NCBI RefSeq assembly: GCF_001442755.1
Contig: NZ_CP006367.1
Span: 2,604,001 to 2,668,000 of the forward strand
Source of the DNA: Aureimonas sp. AU20
GTDB taxonomy: Bacteria > Pseudomonadota > Alphaproteobacteria > Rhizobiales > Rhizobiaceae
Reading direction: 5' to 3'
DNA length: 64,000 nt
Position 1 is the first letter of the stretch. Every line of letters begins with the position of its first letter. Shown in pieces: positions 9,902 to 19,424 of this stretch. The notes beneath the pieces are model-generated. The model searched no databases. It saw only the letters and a program-made list of their open reading frames with translations, and was not told the DNA's origin. The position numbers and the translations under genes are program-made.

Positions 9902-10723
9902 TCAGCGGCGCATAAGCCGCCAATAGGTCCAAAGACGTTTGAACGGGCCGACGGGCTTGGTTTCGTCGCCCAGGGTCGAAGCAGCCAAGAGCGCCGGCAG
10001 GAAGACCGGGCGAAGGCTGCGTGGAATCTCTGCCCAGCGCGTCGAGACGTTCGTAGTATGCTCACGCGCCAAGGCCCGGGTCGCCTCGCGCACTGGCCGC
10101 GCCTTATCCTCGCCCGCCAGCCATTCCGCCGGCGTCGTGCCGAGGGCCGAAAGCATGTCGCCTGGCACGTAGATCTGGTTGCGATGGCGATGCTGCGCTT
10201 CATGGCGCAGCGCCCACACGGCGGTTTCGGCCACACCGGCATGACCGGCGGCCGTGGCCACCGACGGGGCAGAGTCGCGATCGAGCACCATGGCCGCGAG
10301 CATCATCAGCGTCGAAAAAGTCTCGCCCGCATAGGCTTCGAACTCGGTGCGCGAAGGCATGGGATCGTTGTAGAGGTCGAAAAGCCTCGCTTCGAGATAG
10401 CGATCGAACGCGTCCACCGGCAGGTCGAAGGCGCGAACCGTCGAGATCAGGGCGAGGGCGACGGGCGAGCCCTGCGCGGCTTCTTCGATATCGTCGGCGC
10501 TGGTCAGCCGGTCGCGCCACCACTGGAGGCGAATTTCGCCGGGCAGAGGCTGCGAGACGAGGTCCCGCACGCGCAAAGTTTCGATGTGGAAAGCGTAGAG
10601 CGCGAACAGGTGCTTCTGCTTGTCAGGCGCGGTGAAGCCCACGGAAACGGCCCGATCCGCGTCGCCATCGCGCACGATGCGCTCGCATTCGGCATAGGCT
10701 GCCGCCAGGCCTTCGGGCGCCAT
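9902..10723 (-). CDS. Squalene/phytoene synthase-like protein, NDUFAF6 type
   Basis: A 273-residue all-helical member of the trans-prenyl synthase fold. The two aspartate-rich magnesium motifs of true phytoene or squalene synthases are degenerate: the first region reads LYAFHIETLRVRDLV and the second FDLYNDPMPSRTEFE, lacking the full D-x-x-x-D pattern. That pattern of loss is characteristic of NDUFAF6, the mitochondrial complex I assembly factor, and its alphaproteobacterial relatives. The gene starts 4 bases after the NDUFAF3-like gene in the same operon, which supports an assembly role rather than carotenoid or hopanoid synthesis. Catalytic activity cannot be excluded by eye. Confidence 0.82.
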   Translation of the reverse strand: MAPEGLAAAYAECERIVRDGDADRAVSVGFTAPDKQKHLFALYAFHIETLRVRDLVSQPLPGEIRLQWWRDRLTSADDIEEAAQGSPVALALISTVRAFDLPVDAFDRYLEARLFDLYNDPMPSRTEFEAYAGETFSTLMMLAAMVLDRDSAPSVATAAGHAGVAETAVWALRHEAQHRHRNQIYVPGDMLSALGTTPAEWLAGEDKARPVREATRALAREHTTNVSTRWAEIPRSLRPVFLPALLAASTLGDETKPVGPFKRLWTYWRLMRR

Positions 10724-10727
10724 GCGC

Positions 10728-11123
10728 TCAGTCCACCGCGATCAAGGCAGCGGCGACGGGCCGCCCTTCGCCCAGCATGATGTTGTAAGTCCGCACGGCG
10801 GCGCCAGTCGACATGGGATCGCAGGAGATCCCGGCCTTGCGTAGTCGGTCGAGCAGCGCGGGGGGCACGCGGCGAATGTCCTTGCCGGTGCCATAGAGAA
10901 GGAAGCGGATGTCCGCCCCCTCCTCGAGGATTTTCAAGAGACGCTCGCCGCCGAAAGGCTCCGCCTCCGTCGCGGTCCATCCGTAGATGCCCGACGGCAG
11001 GCAGAGGATCGAGCCGCGATGCGACATATCCGCGAAGCGGAAGCCGCAATTGCCATAGGCATCGATCGGTGCGCGACGCGGATAATGGGCGTCGCGCATG
11101 CCTGGGTTTTCGGCGTCGCTCAC
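10728..11123 (-). CDS. Mth938-like domain protein (NDUFAF3 family)
   Basis: A 131-residue protein matching the Mth938/NDUFAF3 fold: RRAPIDAYGNCGFRF, then HRGSILCLPSGIYGW, then FLLYGTGKDIRRVP and a C-terminal STGAAVRTYNIMLGEGRPVA, the most conserved block. Mitochondrial NDUFAF3 helps to assemble complex I. The GTG start at 11123 is 3 bases after the secDF stop, so the two are translationally close, and the NDUFAF6-like gene follows 4 bases later. Gene order next to secDF is conserved in alphaproteobacteria. The exact bacterial function is inferred from this association. Confidence 0.88.
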   Translation of the reverse strand: MSDAENPGMRDAHYPRRAPIDAYGNCGFRFADMSHRGSILCLPSGIYGWTATEAEPFGGERLLKILEEGADIRFLLYGTGKDIRRVPPALLDRLRKAGISCDPMSTGAAVRTYNIMLGEGRPVAAALIAVD

Positions 11124-11126
11124 GGC

Positions 11127-13712
11127 TCAGACCTTGCCCGTGGGCGCGGCCGACGAGCCTGTGTCCGCCTTCAGCTCCTTCAGGTCGTTCTTGTCGCCAC
11201 CGCGAATCGCGTCCGGCCGAAGCTTGAAATAGATGAGCACCGGCGCCGCGATGAAGATCGAGGAGTAGACGCCGACGAGAACGCCAGCCAGCATCGGCGC
11301 GACGAAGACACGGATTACGTCGCCGCCGAACGCATAGAGCGCGACCAGCGCAAGCACCAACGTCACCGCCGTCAGCATGGTGCGCGACAGCGTCTCGTTG
11401 AGCGACAGGTCGATGATGTCGGAGATCGACATCTTCTTGTATTTGCGCAGGTTTTCTCGAATTCGGTCGAACACCACCACCGTATCGTTCAACGAGTAGC
11501 CGACGATCGTCAGGATCGCGGCGATGGACGACAGGTTGAATTCAAGCTGCGAAACCACGAGGAAGCCGACCGTCATGGCGACATCGTGCGCGGTGGCAAG
11601 CAGCGCGCCGATCGCGAACTGCCATTCGAAGCGCAGCCAGACATAGACCGAGATGGCCAGAAGCGCGGCGCCGACGCCGAACACGGCCGCCCAGGCGAGT
11701 TCGCCCGACACGGTCGGGCCGACGACCTCCACGCGCTGGAAGTCGTATTCCGCCGCAAGCGCGCCGCGCACGGCGTTGACGCTGGCTTGCGGCGTCTGGA
11801 GGTCCTGCTGCTGGACGGCGAAGCGAACCAGCACGTCGGCCGGGTTGCCGAACTGCTGAACCTGGACGTCGCCCTCGACAATGCCCGAAAGATCCTCGCG
11901 AATCTTGCCGACATCGGCCTCTCCAGTCTTGGCGCGCAGCTCGAGTACGGTGCCGCCCGTGAAATCGATGCCGTAGTTCAGCCCGCCCACGAAAAGGCTG
12001 CCGATCGAGGCGAGCGACAGGCCGATCGTGATCGCAAAGGCCCAGCGGCGAATGCTCATGAAGCGGATGCGCGTTCCATGCGGAACGAAGGACACCCATC
12101 CCTTCGGCACTTCCTTCGGACGGCGGCTGCGCAGCCAAAAGGAAACCATCCAACGCGTCAGGGTCAGCGCGGTGAAGACGGTGGTGAAGATGCCGAGCGC
12201 CAGCGTCACGGCGAAGCCGCGCACCGGACCCGAGCCGAGGAAGAACAGAATCACCGCCGCTATCAGCGAGGTGATGTTGGCGTCCATGATCGTGCCGAGC
12301 GCCTTGTGGAAACCGGCGTCGATGGACTGAACGACCGATCGTCCGTTTCGCCGCTCTTCCAGCAGTCGCTCGTAGATCAAAACGTTCGAATCGACGGCCA
12401 TGCCCATGGTGAGCACAATGCCGGCGATGCCGGGCAGCGTCAGCGTGGAGCCGAGGGCCGACAGAAGTGCGACAAGAAGGATGACGTTGACGAGAAGGGC
12501 GATGTTGGCGATCAGGCCGAGGAAGCCGTAGGCCACGAACATGAAGACGATGACCAGCACGCCGCCGATGATGCCGGCGGCCTGACCGGCCGCGACGGAA
12601 TCGGCGCCGAGGCCCGGTCCGATCGTGCGCTCTTCGATGATGTCTAGCGTTGCCGGCAGCGCGCCAGCGCGCAGAAGAACAGCTAGATCGTTGGCGGACT
12701 GGACGGTGAAGTTGCCCGAAATCTGCGCCTGACCGCCGAGGATCGGCTCACGAATATTGGGCGCCGACAGAACCTTATTGTCGAGCACGATCGCAAAGGG
12801 ACGACCGGTGTTTTCCTGCGTCACCTGACCGAAGCGCTGCGCGCCCCGCGCGTCGAAGCGGATGTTGACGACCGGCTGGTTGGTCTGCTGCTCGAAACCG
12901 GCCTGGGCGTCGGTCAAGTTCTCGCCGGAAATCATGACCTGGCGCTGCACCAGGATCGGCTGCGGCGTCGGGTCGTTGGTCTGGAGAAGCTCATCTCCGG
13001 CCGGAACCGGCTGCGCGCCGCTGGCGACAGCCTGCGCCGAATTGTTCACGTCGACAAGGCGGAAGGTCAGACGCGCGGTCTGGTTGAGGAGGTTCTTGAG
13101 GCGGGCGGGGTCCTGCAGACCCGGCACCTGAACCATGATGCGATCGAGACCCTGGCGCTGAATAACGGGCTCGGTGGTCCCTAGCTCGTCGACGCGCCGA
13201 CGCACCACTTCGATCGATTGCGACACGGCGGTCGACAGGCGATAGTCGATGCCGGGATTGGTGAGAGCCAAACGGAACGTGCCGGATTGCGGCTCGGTGA
13301 GTTCGGTTTCCGTCACCGAGCCACCGGCCAGAAGGCCGCTGGAGATTGGCGACGTCAGGCTCTGCAGTGCCGTGCGCGCGGCGGCGCCCTGCGAAGGGTC
13401 GCGCAGCGTGAACTGGATCGCGCCATTGTTCTCGCGAAGGCTGGTGAAGCCGATATTGGCGGCCCGCAGGCTAACCTGCACGTCCTCGCGAAGACTCTGG
13501 AGGCGGTCGTTGACCAGCGAGGCGCGATCCACCTCCAGCAGCACATAGGAGCCGCCCTGCAGGTCGAGACCGAGCGTCATCGGCTGCTTGGGCATGAAGC
13601 CCGGCAGACTGGCCCGCTGCTGTTCGGTCAGAAGGTTCGGGAGCGCGAACAGGACGCCGAAGAGCACGGCGAGCCAGATGAAGGTGGTCTTCCACCGCGA
13701 GAAATAGAGCAT
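11127..13712 (-). CDS. secDF: Fused SecDF protein translocase accessory subunit
   Basis: Uses the proton motive force to pull proteins through SecYEG on the periplasmic side. SecD and SecF are fused into one chain of 861 residues. The SecD half has a first membrane segment (TTFIWLAVLFGVLFALPNLL), a large periplasmic region, and a TM block with the conserved aspartate in GMAVDSNVLIYERLLEE. The SecF half begins near residue 570, with TFGGTV-like sequence IDFTGGTVLELRA and the paired motif VGYSLNDTVVVFDRIREN. The start MLYFSRWKTTF at 13712 follows GGGA at good spacing; the open frame extends 15 codons further without conservation. yajC lies 123 bases upstream. Confidence 0.97.
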   Translation of the reverse strand: MLYFSRWKTTFIWLAVLFGVLFALPNLLTEQQRASLPGFMPKQPMTLGLDLQGGSYVLLEVDRASLVNDRLQSLREDVQVSLRAANIGFTSLRENNGAIQFTLRDPSQGAAARTALQSLTSPISSGLLAGGSVTETELTEPQSGTFRLALTNPGIDYRLSTAVSQSIEVVRRRVDELGTTEPVIQRQGLDRIMVQVPGLQDPARLKNLLNQTARLTFRLVDVNNSAQAVASGAQPVPAGDELLQTNDPTPQPILVQRQVMISGENLTDAQAGFEQQTNQPVVNIRFDARGAQRFGQVTQENTGRPFAIVLDNKVLSAPNIREPILGGQAQISGNFTVQSANDLAVLLRAGALPATLDIIEERTIGPGLGADSVAAGQAAGIIGGVLVIVFMFVAYGFLGLIANIALLVNVILLVALLSALGSTLTLPGIAGIVLTMGMAVDSNVLIYERLLEERRNGRSVVQSIDAGFHKALGTIMDANITSLIAAVILFFLGSGPVRGFAVTLALGIFTTVFTALTLTRWMVSFWLRSRRPKEVPKGWVSFVPHGTRIRFMSIRRWAFAITIGLSLASIGSLFVGGLNYGIDFTGGTVLELRAKTGEADVGKIREDLSGIVEGDVQVQQFGNPADVLVRFAVQQQDLQTPQASVNAVRGALAAEYDFQRVEVVGPTVSGELAWAAVFGVGAALLAISVYVWLRFEWQFAIGALLATAHDVAMTVGFLVVSQLEFNLSSIAAILTIVGYSLNDTVVVFDRIRENLRKYKKMSISDIIDLSLNETLSRTMLTAVTLVLALVALYAFGGDVIRVFVAPMLAGVLVGVYSSIFIAAPVLIYFKLRPDAIRGGDKNDLKELKADTGSSAAPTGKV

Positions 13713-13835
13713 GGCGTTCCCGAACGACAATCGGAGCACCGGACCGATGGGGTCCACGGCGCTCCGAAGATGGGGTTCGGCAGAGGATCTGCCGAAGATG
13801 AAACCGAGCCGAACGCCGTTCGGCCCGAAGGCAGG

Positions 13836-14177
13836 TTACTTCGCGTTGGCCGCCGTGGGCTCGCCCTTCACGCGGACATCCGCAACCATGGACTGCAGCA
13901 CGCGGATCTTGGTGGTCTCGGAAATCTGCACTTCCAACTCGCCATTGTCCTGAACCTTCGTGACCTTGGCGATGATGCCGCCGCCAGTCACGATCGTGTC
14001 GCCGCGACGAATGTTTTTCAGCATATCGTCCCGCTTCTTGGCGGCCGAGCGCTGCGGGCGAATGATCAGAAAATACATGATCGCGAAGACGGCGACGAAG
14101 GGAAGAATGCTGATGAGGATGCTCTCCGGTCCTCCCGCTGCGGTGGCGGTCTGCGCAAAAGCCGGCGATACGAACAT
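13836..14177 (-). CDS. yajC: YajC, Sec translocase auxiliary subunit
   Basis: Small single-pass inner membrane protein that associates with SecDF. From the ATG at 14177 it has 113 residues: a short N-terminus ending PAFAQ, a membrane helix (SILISILPFVAVFAIMYFLI), and a cytoplasmic part with the family signature IIRPQRSAAKKRDDMLKNI followed by RGDTIVTGGGIIAKVTKV. The ATG follows GGGAG at 6 bases; an upstream extension of 29 codons in the open frame has no ribosome site. First gene of the secDF operon and divergent from the DUF815 ATPase gene. Confidence 0.96.
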   Translation of the reverse strand: MFVSPAFAQTATAAGGPESILISILPFVAVFAIMYFLIIRPQRSAAKKRDDMLKNIRRGDTIVTGGGIIAKVTKVQDNGELEVQISETTKIRVLQSMVADVRVKGEPTAANAK

Positions 14178-14315
14178 CAAGATCTCCCAACACAAACGAA
14201 AACAGGGCGCTGAGCCCTTCACAAGGTGGCCGCAATATACGATCGGTCGACGCGATTGCAACAAGCGCCGCCTGGCATATCCGGGTGGACCCGCGCACTT
14301 CCGAAGGGCCGACCG

Positions 14316-15182
14316 GTGACCATCGACACGGATTTCCTTCCCCTCCTGCGACGGATCGCCGACGCGCTGGATCGTCTGGCGCCGGAGGCGACCCCCTCGC
14401 CCGATCTCGGCGCGGCCGATTGCTTCGTCTTCGCGCCACCCGGTGGCCTGACGCCGGTGCCCCGGGTCAACCGCGTCGATTTCGAACTGCTGCGCGGCAT
14501 CGACCGCTCGCGCGACATCCTGTTCGAGAACACAAAACGCTTCGCCGATGGCCTGCCGGCCAACAACGCCCTGCTTTGGGGCGCCCGCGGAATGGGCAAA
14601 TCATCGCTGGTGAAGGCCGTTCACGCCAAGGTCAATTCGATAGGAACGGGCCGTCCGGTCCTGAAGCTCATCGAGGTCCACCGCGAGGACATCGACGACC
14701 TGCCTCTGCTGATGACGCTCTTGCGCGCCGCGCCCTTCCCGATTCTCCTGTTCTGCGACGATCTGTCGTTCGATCACGACGACACATCCTACAAGTCGCT
14801 GAAGGCCGCGCTGGACGGGGGCGTCGAGGGGCGGCCGGACAATGTCCTGTTCTATGCCACGTCGAACCGCCGCCATCTCCTTCCGCGCAACATGATGGAA
14901 AACGAGCAGTCGACCGCCATCAATCCAAGTGAGGCGGTGGAAGAGAAGGTCTCGCTGTCGGATCGATTCGGCCTTTGGCTCGGCTTCCACAAATGTTCGC
15001 AGGACGATTATCTCGCGATGGTGTGCGGCTATCTCGCCTCCGCCGGGATCGAGCGGGACGCCGAGGAGGTTCGTCGCGACGCGCTGGAATGGAGCACGAC
15101 GCGCGGCAGCCGCTCGGGCCGCGTCGCCTACCAGTTCGTTACTGATCTCGCGGGACGCCTCGGCCACGCCCTGCCCCGCTGA
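14316..15182 (+). CDS. DUF815 family AAA+ ATPase
   Basis: Predicted cytosolic ATPase. The protein has 288 residues from a GTG at 14316 that follows AAGGG at about 7 bases; an in-frame ATG at 14226 would add 30 residues but lies in the promoter space shared with yajC. Walker A is GARGMGKSSLVK (about residue 90), the Walker B-like block is ILLFCDDLSFD, and a sensor-like YATSNRRHLLP follows. The block PRVNRVDFELLRGIDRSRD precedes the P-loop, as in other DUF815 proteins. Function is unknown; the family usually sits beside yajC/secDF or M23 genes in this group, as here. Confidence 0.88.
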   Translation: MTIDTDFLPLLRRIADALDRLAPEATPSPDLGAADCFVFAPPGGLTPVPRVNRVDFELLRGIDRSRDILFENTKRFADGLPANNALLWGARGMGKSSLVKAVHAKVNSIGTGRPVLKLIEVHREDIDDLPLLMTLLRAAPFPILLFCDDLSFDHDDTSYKSLKAALDGGVEGRPDNVLFYATSNRRHLLPRNMMENEQSTAINPSEAVEEKVSLSDRFGLWLGFHKCSQDDYLAMVCGYLASAGIERDAEEVRRDALEWSTTRGSRSGRVAYQFVTDLAGRLGHALPR

Positions 15183-15186
15183 CCAA

Positions 15187-15219
15187 CGAAAAGCGCCCGG
15201 CTCTTTCGAACCGGGCGCT
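15187..15219 (-). terminator. Terminator after nlpD
   Basis: AGCGCCCGG (15192-15200) and CCGGGCGCT (15211-15219), with TTTTCGTT following on the minus strand. It lies 24 bases after the nlpD stop, between convergent nlpD and the DUF815 ATPase gene, and may work in both directions. Confidence 0.85.
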
Positions 15220-15242
15220 GCCTTGCTCCGAACTATTCTTGC

Positions 15243-16595
15243 TTAGCGCAGATAGGTCATCGGATTGACCGGAGAGGAGTCCTTGCGGACCTCGAAATGC
15301 AGCATCGGCGCGTCCGTGTCGCCGGTCATGCCCGCCGTCGCGATTTCCTCGCCGCGCTTCACCGTGGCACCGCGCTGAACCTTGATGTCGTCGGCATGGC
15401 CATAGACGGTCACGAGGCCGTTCTCGTGCTTGACCAAGACGGTCTTGCCGAACTCCTTGAGGCCCTCGCCGGCATAGATCACGACGCCGTTCTCGGCCGC
15501 CTTGATGGGCGTTCCGCGCGGCACGGAAATGTTCAGACCGTCGTTGCGGCGCGAGCCGACCTTGTCGCCGAAATTCTTGATGACGCGGCCCTGCACCGGC
15601 CAACGCATCTGGTTGATTCCAGTCGAGGCCGGAGCCAACGAAGCCTGCTCCTCTTCCTCCGCCTTGGCAGCGGTGGTCTGGGCAACCGGTGCGGCGGCCG
15701 CCACTGACGTGCTCGCGGCGCTCGGAGCGACGGGCGCCGGCGTAGCGGCCACGGCCGGCATCTCATGCGTCGCAGGCTTGGCCGGCGTTGCGGCAGCGGC
15801 GGCTGCCTGCGCGGGCTTGACCGGCGGCAGTTCGCGAGTGGCCTGCGCAGCCGCAGCGGCCGGACGCGCATTGGTCGGAGCCGAGCTGGGCACGGCGATC
15901 TTTGCGGCCTGAGCCTGGAGGCTGGTCGGCGGCGCGCCGAGCGTGGCGTAGCGAACGTTCCCGGCCGGCTGTGCCGACGCCGTGGCAGAGCCCCCTGCCG
16001 GGATCGTCAGCTTCTGGCCGATCCGCACATTGTCGTCGGTCAGCCGGTTGGCGTTGCGCAGATCGGCGGCGCGGACATTGTGACGGCGCGCGATGCCAAG
16101 GAGCGAGTCGCCGGACGTCACGACATAGGTACCTGCCGAACCCGTCGGGGCCGGCGCCATGTTGCGAGAGGCTTCGGTGCGAGCCACTTCAGCGTGGTTC
16201 ACCGGCGAGGACGCATGCTGCGACATCGGCGCAGCGGCCTGCTGCTGGACGGGCGCATAGCTGTCGTTGCCATTGCCGTAGGAACTGGCCGGCGGAGGCG
16301 GCAGCGTCGAGCGGGAGACCGGCGGCGTCGCTGCCGCAAAGGTGCGCGAGGCGCCCGTGGTGCCGGAACCGTAGGAGGCGTTCGGCTGCCCCGCGCCGTA
16401 GCTCGGCTCGGCCGCAGGGGCCGCACTCGCCACCTGCTGCGAGCGCACCGGCGCCGGCGGAATCGCTCCGGTATAGAAGCTATCCTGCAACCGCGTGGCG
16501 TCGGCACTGCATCCGGCCGCCAACGCGGCCAGCGCGATCAGCCCCGCCGAGCGCACCAGCCGAAGCCGACTCTGATTCAACACGTCCGTCCGCAT
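15243..16595 (-). CDS. nlpD: NlpD-like lipoprotein: LysM plus degenerate M23 domain
   Basis: Outer-membrane lipoprotein predicted to bind peptidoglycan and control cell-wall amidases at division. The 450-residue protein has a lipobox LAALAAGC (Cys29), a long Ala/Pro/Ser/Tyr-rich linker, a LysM domain from about residue 156 (VTSGDSLLGIARRHNVRAAD), and an M23 fold at about 330-450. The zinc site is not intact: the first motif reads RNDGLNISVP instead of H-x3-D and the second reads PMLHFEV instead of HLHFE. That fits a NlpD/EnvC-type activator rather than an active endopeptidase. The ATG at 16595 follows GGGGAC; a further upstream ATG lacks a ribosome site. The order nlpD-pcm-surE matches enterobacteria. 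Confidence 0.9.
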   Translation of the reverse strand: MRTDVLNQSRLRLVRSAGLIALAALAAGCSADATRLQDSFYTGAIPPAPVRSQQVASAAPAAEPSYGAGQPNASYGSGTTGASRTFAAATPPVSRSTLPPPPASSYGNGNDSYAPVQQQAAAPMSQHASSPVNHAEVARTEASRNMAPAPTGSAGTYVVTSGDSLLGIARRHNVRAADLRNANRLTDDNVRIGQKLTIPAGGSATASAQPAGNVRYATLGAPPTSLQAQAAKIAVPSSAPTNARPAAAAAQATRELPPVKPAQAAAAAATPAKPATHEMPAVAATPAPVAPSAASTSVAAAAPVAQTTAAKAEEEEQASLAPASTGINQMRWPVQGRVIKNFGDKVGSRRNDGLNISVPRGTPIKAAENGVVIYAGEGLKEFGKTVLVKHENGLVTVYGHADDIKVQRGATVKRGEEIATAGMTGDTDAPMLHFEVRKDSSPVNPMTYLR

Positions 16596-16688
16596 TGCAG
16601 TCCCCAAAGCATTCGCCCAACCTGAGAACATTAGACAGCGTTAATGTTACCCGAGGGTTAAGCATGATCGGGACGAAGACGGATTTCT

Positions 16689-17336
16689 TTACAGAAAGCT
16701 CGCGACGCCGGTTTCGAGCGGCTGGAGACGGGCGTTGAACAGCGTCTCTTCCTCGAAGCGGCTTCCCAACTTCTGGTGTCGCACGAGACGCTGCACGTCG
16801 CCCGGTGGTCCAAGCGCGCAGATCAGAATTCCTTGCGACGCCATCTGCTCTACGAAGGCACGCGGCAGCGACTCGAAGGAGCCATGGACCACGATCCGGT
16901 CGAAGGGCGCCTGGTCGGGATAGCCCGTGCGACCATCCTCCTTAAGGAAGGTCACGTTGTTGATGCCGCAGGCCTTCAGTCGCTCCTGCGCCTTGGTCAG
17001 CAAGGTCTGGTAGCGATCCAAGGTCAGAACCTGAAAACAAAGCTTGGCGAGCAGCGCCGTGACGTAGCCGCTTCCCGTGCCGATCTCCAGCACGCGGTGC
17101 TCCGGGGCGATCTTCAGCGCCGCGACCAGTCGCACCGCGTGGCGCGCGCCGGGCATGGACTGGCCGCAGTCGAGCGGAAACACCTTGTCGGAATAGGCCT
17201 CCACCGCGTCCGCCGGCACGAAGGCGCGGCGCGGCACGGCCTCGACGGCGGCCAGGACACGCGGCGTCACGCCATCGGCGGTGCGCACCGTCATCAGGAA
17301 GGCCGCCAGTTGCTCGCGATCGACTGTTGCGGTCAT
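16689..17336 (-). CDS. pcm: Protein-L-isoaspartate O-methyltransferase
   Basis: Repairs age-damaged proteins by methylating L-isoaspartyl residues with S-adenosylmethionine. The protein has 215 residues. The SAM-binding motif VLEIGTGSGYVTALLA is near residue 85, preceded by PEHRV, and the family block RIVVHGSFESLPRAFVEQM is in the C-terminal half. The substrate-loop sequence reads GQSMPGARH rather than the GQTIS of the E. coli enzyme. Its start is 6 bases after the surE stop, so it is co-transcribed with surE. A second, more divergent member of the family lies at 37.2-37.8 kb. Confidence 0.9.
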   Translation of the reverse strand: MTATVDREQLAAFLMTVRTADGVTPRVLAAVEAVPRRAFVPADAVEAYSDKVFPLDCGQSMPGARHAVRLVAALKIAPEHRVLEIGTGSGYVTALLAKLCFQVLTLDRYQTLLTKAQERLKACGINNVTFLKEDGRTGYPDQAPFDRIVVHGSFESLPRAFVEQMASQGILICALGPPGDVQRLVRHQKLGSRFEEETLFNARLQPLETGVASFL

Positions 17337-17342
17337 GCGCGC

Positions 17343-18098
17343 TCAGCGGAAGGTTTCGCGCATCTGCTCGCGCAGCGCGTGATGGGTGAGATCGAGATGC
17401 AGCGGTGTGACTGAGATGCGGTTGGAGCGCAGGGCGCCAATATCCGAACCGTCCAGCTCCGGCCCGGCCTGACGCCCGAACTTCAGCCAGAAGTAAGGGA
17501 AGCCTCGCCCGTCGACCCGCTCTTCGATGCCAAGCGAATAGTCCAGCTTGCCCTGCCGGGTCACCTCGATGCCTTGCACGGCACCGGCTTTCACGGCCGG
17601 AAAGTTGACATTGAATAATGTCCCAGCCGGAGCATCGACTTTGAGAAGACGCTCCACGACATCCGCACCATGATGGCGAGCTGTCTCCCAGATGGCCTCA
17701 CGCTCGGAGTCGGGACGGAAGGCTTGGCTGAGCGCGATGGACCGGACGCCCAGCATCATGCCCTCGATGGCGCCGGCAACGGTGCCGGAATAGGAGACGT
17801 CGTCGCTGACGTTCTGCCCGGCATTGACGCCGGACAGGACGAGGTCGGGTGCCTCCGACAGGAGATGCTTGACGGCCATGATGACGCAATCGGTCGGCGT
17901 GCCGCGCAGCGCAAAACGGCGCTCCGATTCCTGACGAAGACGCAGCGGCGAAGAGAGCGTCAGCGAATGGGACAGGCCGCTCTGATCCGTTTCCGGCGCG
18001 ACGACCCACACATCGTCCGACAACTGTCGGGCGATGTGTTCGAGGACGGAAAGTCCCTCCGCGTGAATGCCGTCGTCATTCGTCAGGAGAATGCGCAT
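17343..18098 (-). CDS. surE: 5'/3'-nucleotidase SurE
   Basis: Survival protein E, a divalent-metal phosphatase acting on nucleoside monophosphates and short polyphosphate. The protein has 251 residues. The metal-binding N-terminus [16 protein letters not shown] (Asp8, Asp9) and the block [20 protein letters not shown] are family signatures. The gene starts 3 bases after the serS stop and ends 6 bases before pcm, so serS-surE-pcm is one transcription unit. Confidence 0.96.
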   Translation of the reverse strand: MRILLTNDDGIHAEGLSVLEHIARQLSDDVWVVAPETDQSGLSHSLTLSSPLRLRQESERRFALRGTPTDCVIMAVKHLLSEAPDLVLSGVNAGQNVSDDVSYSGTVAGAIEGMMLGVRSIALSQAFRPDSEREAIWETARHHGADVVERLLKVDAPAGTLFNVNFPAVKAGAVQGIEVTRQGKLDYSLGIEERVDGRGFPYFWLKFGRQAGPELDGSDIGALRSNRISVTPLHLDLTHHALREQMRETFR

Positions 18099-18101
18099 GG
18101 A

Positions 18102-19385
18102 TTACTTCTTGCCGATCTGTTCGAGCCCGCCCATGAACGGCTTGAGGACGTCCGGCACGAGAATGCTGCCATCCTCCTGCTGGTAGGTCTCCATGACCGC
18201 GATCAGCGCGCGCCCGACCGCCGTACCTGAGCCGTTGAGCGTATGTACGAAGCGGGGCGCAGCCTTTTCGCCAGCGGGGCGGAAGCGCGTGTTCATCCGC
18301 CGGGCTTGAAAGTCGCCGCAGACCGAGCAGGACGAGATTTCGCGGTAGGCGTTCTGCCCTGGTAGCCAGACTTCGATGTCGTAGGTCTTCTGCGAGGAGA
18401 ATCCCATGTCGCCGGTGCAGAGCACGACGGTGCGGAAATGCAGGCCGAGCTTGGTCAGAACGGCTTCGGCCGCCGCCGTCATTCGCTCGTGCTCTTCATG
18501 CGACGTTTCCGGCGTCGTAATCGAGACGAGTTCGGCCTTGTAGAATTGATGCTGGCGCAGCATGCCGCGTGTGTCGCGACCGGCCGATCCTGCTTCCGAG
18601 CGGAAGCTCGGCGTCAACGCCGTAAAGCGGAGCGGCAGGGCCTGCTCCTCGATGATCTCCTCGCGAACGAGATTGGTCAGCGAGACCTCGGCGGTCGGGA
18701 TCAGCCAGCGTCCGTCCGTGGTCTGAAATAGGTCCTCGGCAAATTTCGGCAGCTGGCTCGTGCCGTAGAGCGCCTCGTCGCGCACTAGAAGCGGCGGAGA
18801 CACCTCCTCGTATCCGAACTCGCGAGTGTGGGTTTCGACCATGAACTGGCCGAGAGCGCGCTCCAACCGAGCCAAGTCCCCGCGCAGCACTGTGAAGCGC
18901 GAGCCGGACATGCGGGCGGCGCGCTCGAAATCCATGAGGCCGAGCGCCTCGCCCAATTCGAAATGCTCTTTGGGCTGAAAATTGAAGCTGCGCTTATCGC
19001 CGACGCGGCGCACCTCGACATTGCCCGTCTCGTCCGCACCAGTCGGAACCTCGGCGAGCGGAACATTCGGTACGGTCGCCAGCAGGGCATTGATCTCGGC
19101 GTCGATCTCGCGCTCGAGCTTCTCGCCATCCTGAATTTTGGTCTTGAGCTCAGTGACGGTGCGCATCGTCTCGTCGGCAAGGGCCGCGTCACCCGACGCC
19201 TTGGCCTTGCCGATCTGCTTGGAGGCTTCGTTGCGCTGGCCCTGCCAGTCCTGCAGCGTCTTCAGATGCTGGCGGCGCTTCTCGTCCAAGCGAACGATCT
19301 CGGCCGACGTCAGGGCCGAACCGCGACGCTTCAGAGCTTCGTCCAGAGCTTCCGCATTGTCGCGGATCCATTTGATATCCAGCAT
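18102..19385 (-). CDS. serS: Seryl-tRNA synthetase
   Basis: Class II aminoacyl-tRNA synthetase that charges tRNA-Ser. The 427-residue protein begins [20 protein letters not shown], followed by the long coiled-coil tRNA-binding arm (about residues 30-100). Motif 2 is [20 protein letters not shown] and motif 3 is [20 protein letters not shown]. It lies between surE and tatC on the same strand. Confidence 0.98.
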   Translation of the reverse strand: MLDIKWIRDNAEALDEALKRRGSALTSAEIVRLDEKRRQHLKTLQDWQGQRNEASKQIGKAKASGDAALADETMRTVTELKTKIQDGEKLEREIDAEINALLATVPNVPLAEVPTGADETGNVEVRRVGDKRSFNFQPKEHFELGEALGLMDFERAARMSGSRFTVLRGDLARLERALGQFMVETHTREFGYEEVSPPLLVRDEALYGTSQLPKFAEDLFQTTDGRWLIPTAEVSLTNLVREEIIEEQALPLRFTALTPSFRSEAGSAGRDTRGMLRQHQFYKAELVSITTPETSHEEHERMTAAAEAVLTKLGLHFRTVVLCTGDMGFSSQKTYDIEVWLPGQNAYREISSCSVCGDFQARRMNTRFRPAGEKAAPRFVHTLNGSGTAVGRALIAVMETYQQEDGSILVPDVLKPFMGGLEQIGKK

Positions 19386-19424
19386 GATTTCCAGTCCGCT
19401 TCAGGCGGGCCGGAACCGATCGGA

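Noticed and set aside
9902..10723. Calling this gene a phytoene or squalene synthase for pigment or hopanoid synthesis
   Set aside because: Both aspartate-rich catalytic motifs are degenerate and the operon partner is NDUFAF3-like, so the assembly-factor type fits better.
16641..16663. TTAA pair upstream of nlpD as a CtrA site
   Set aside because: The spacing between the two TTAA elements is 13 bases rather than 7.
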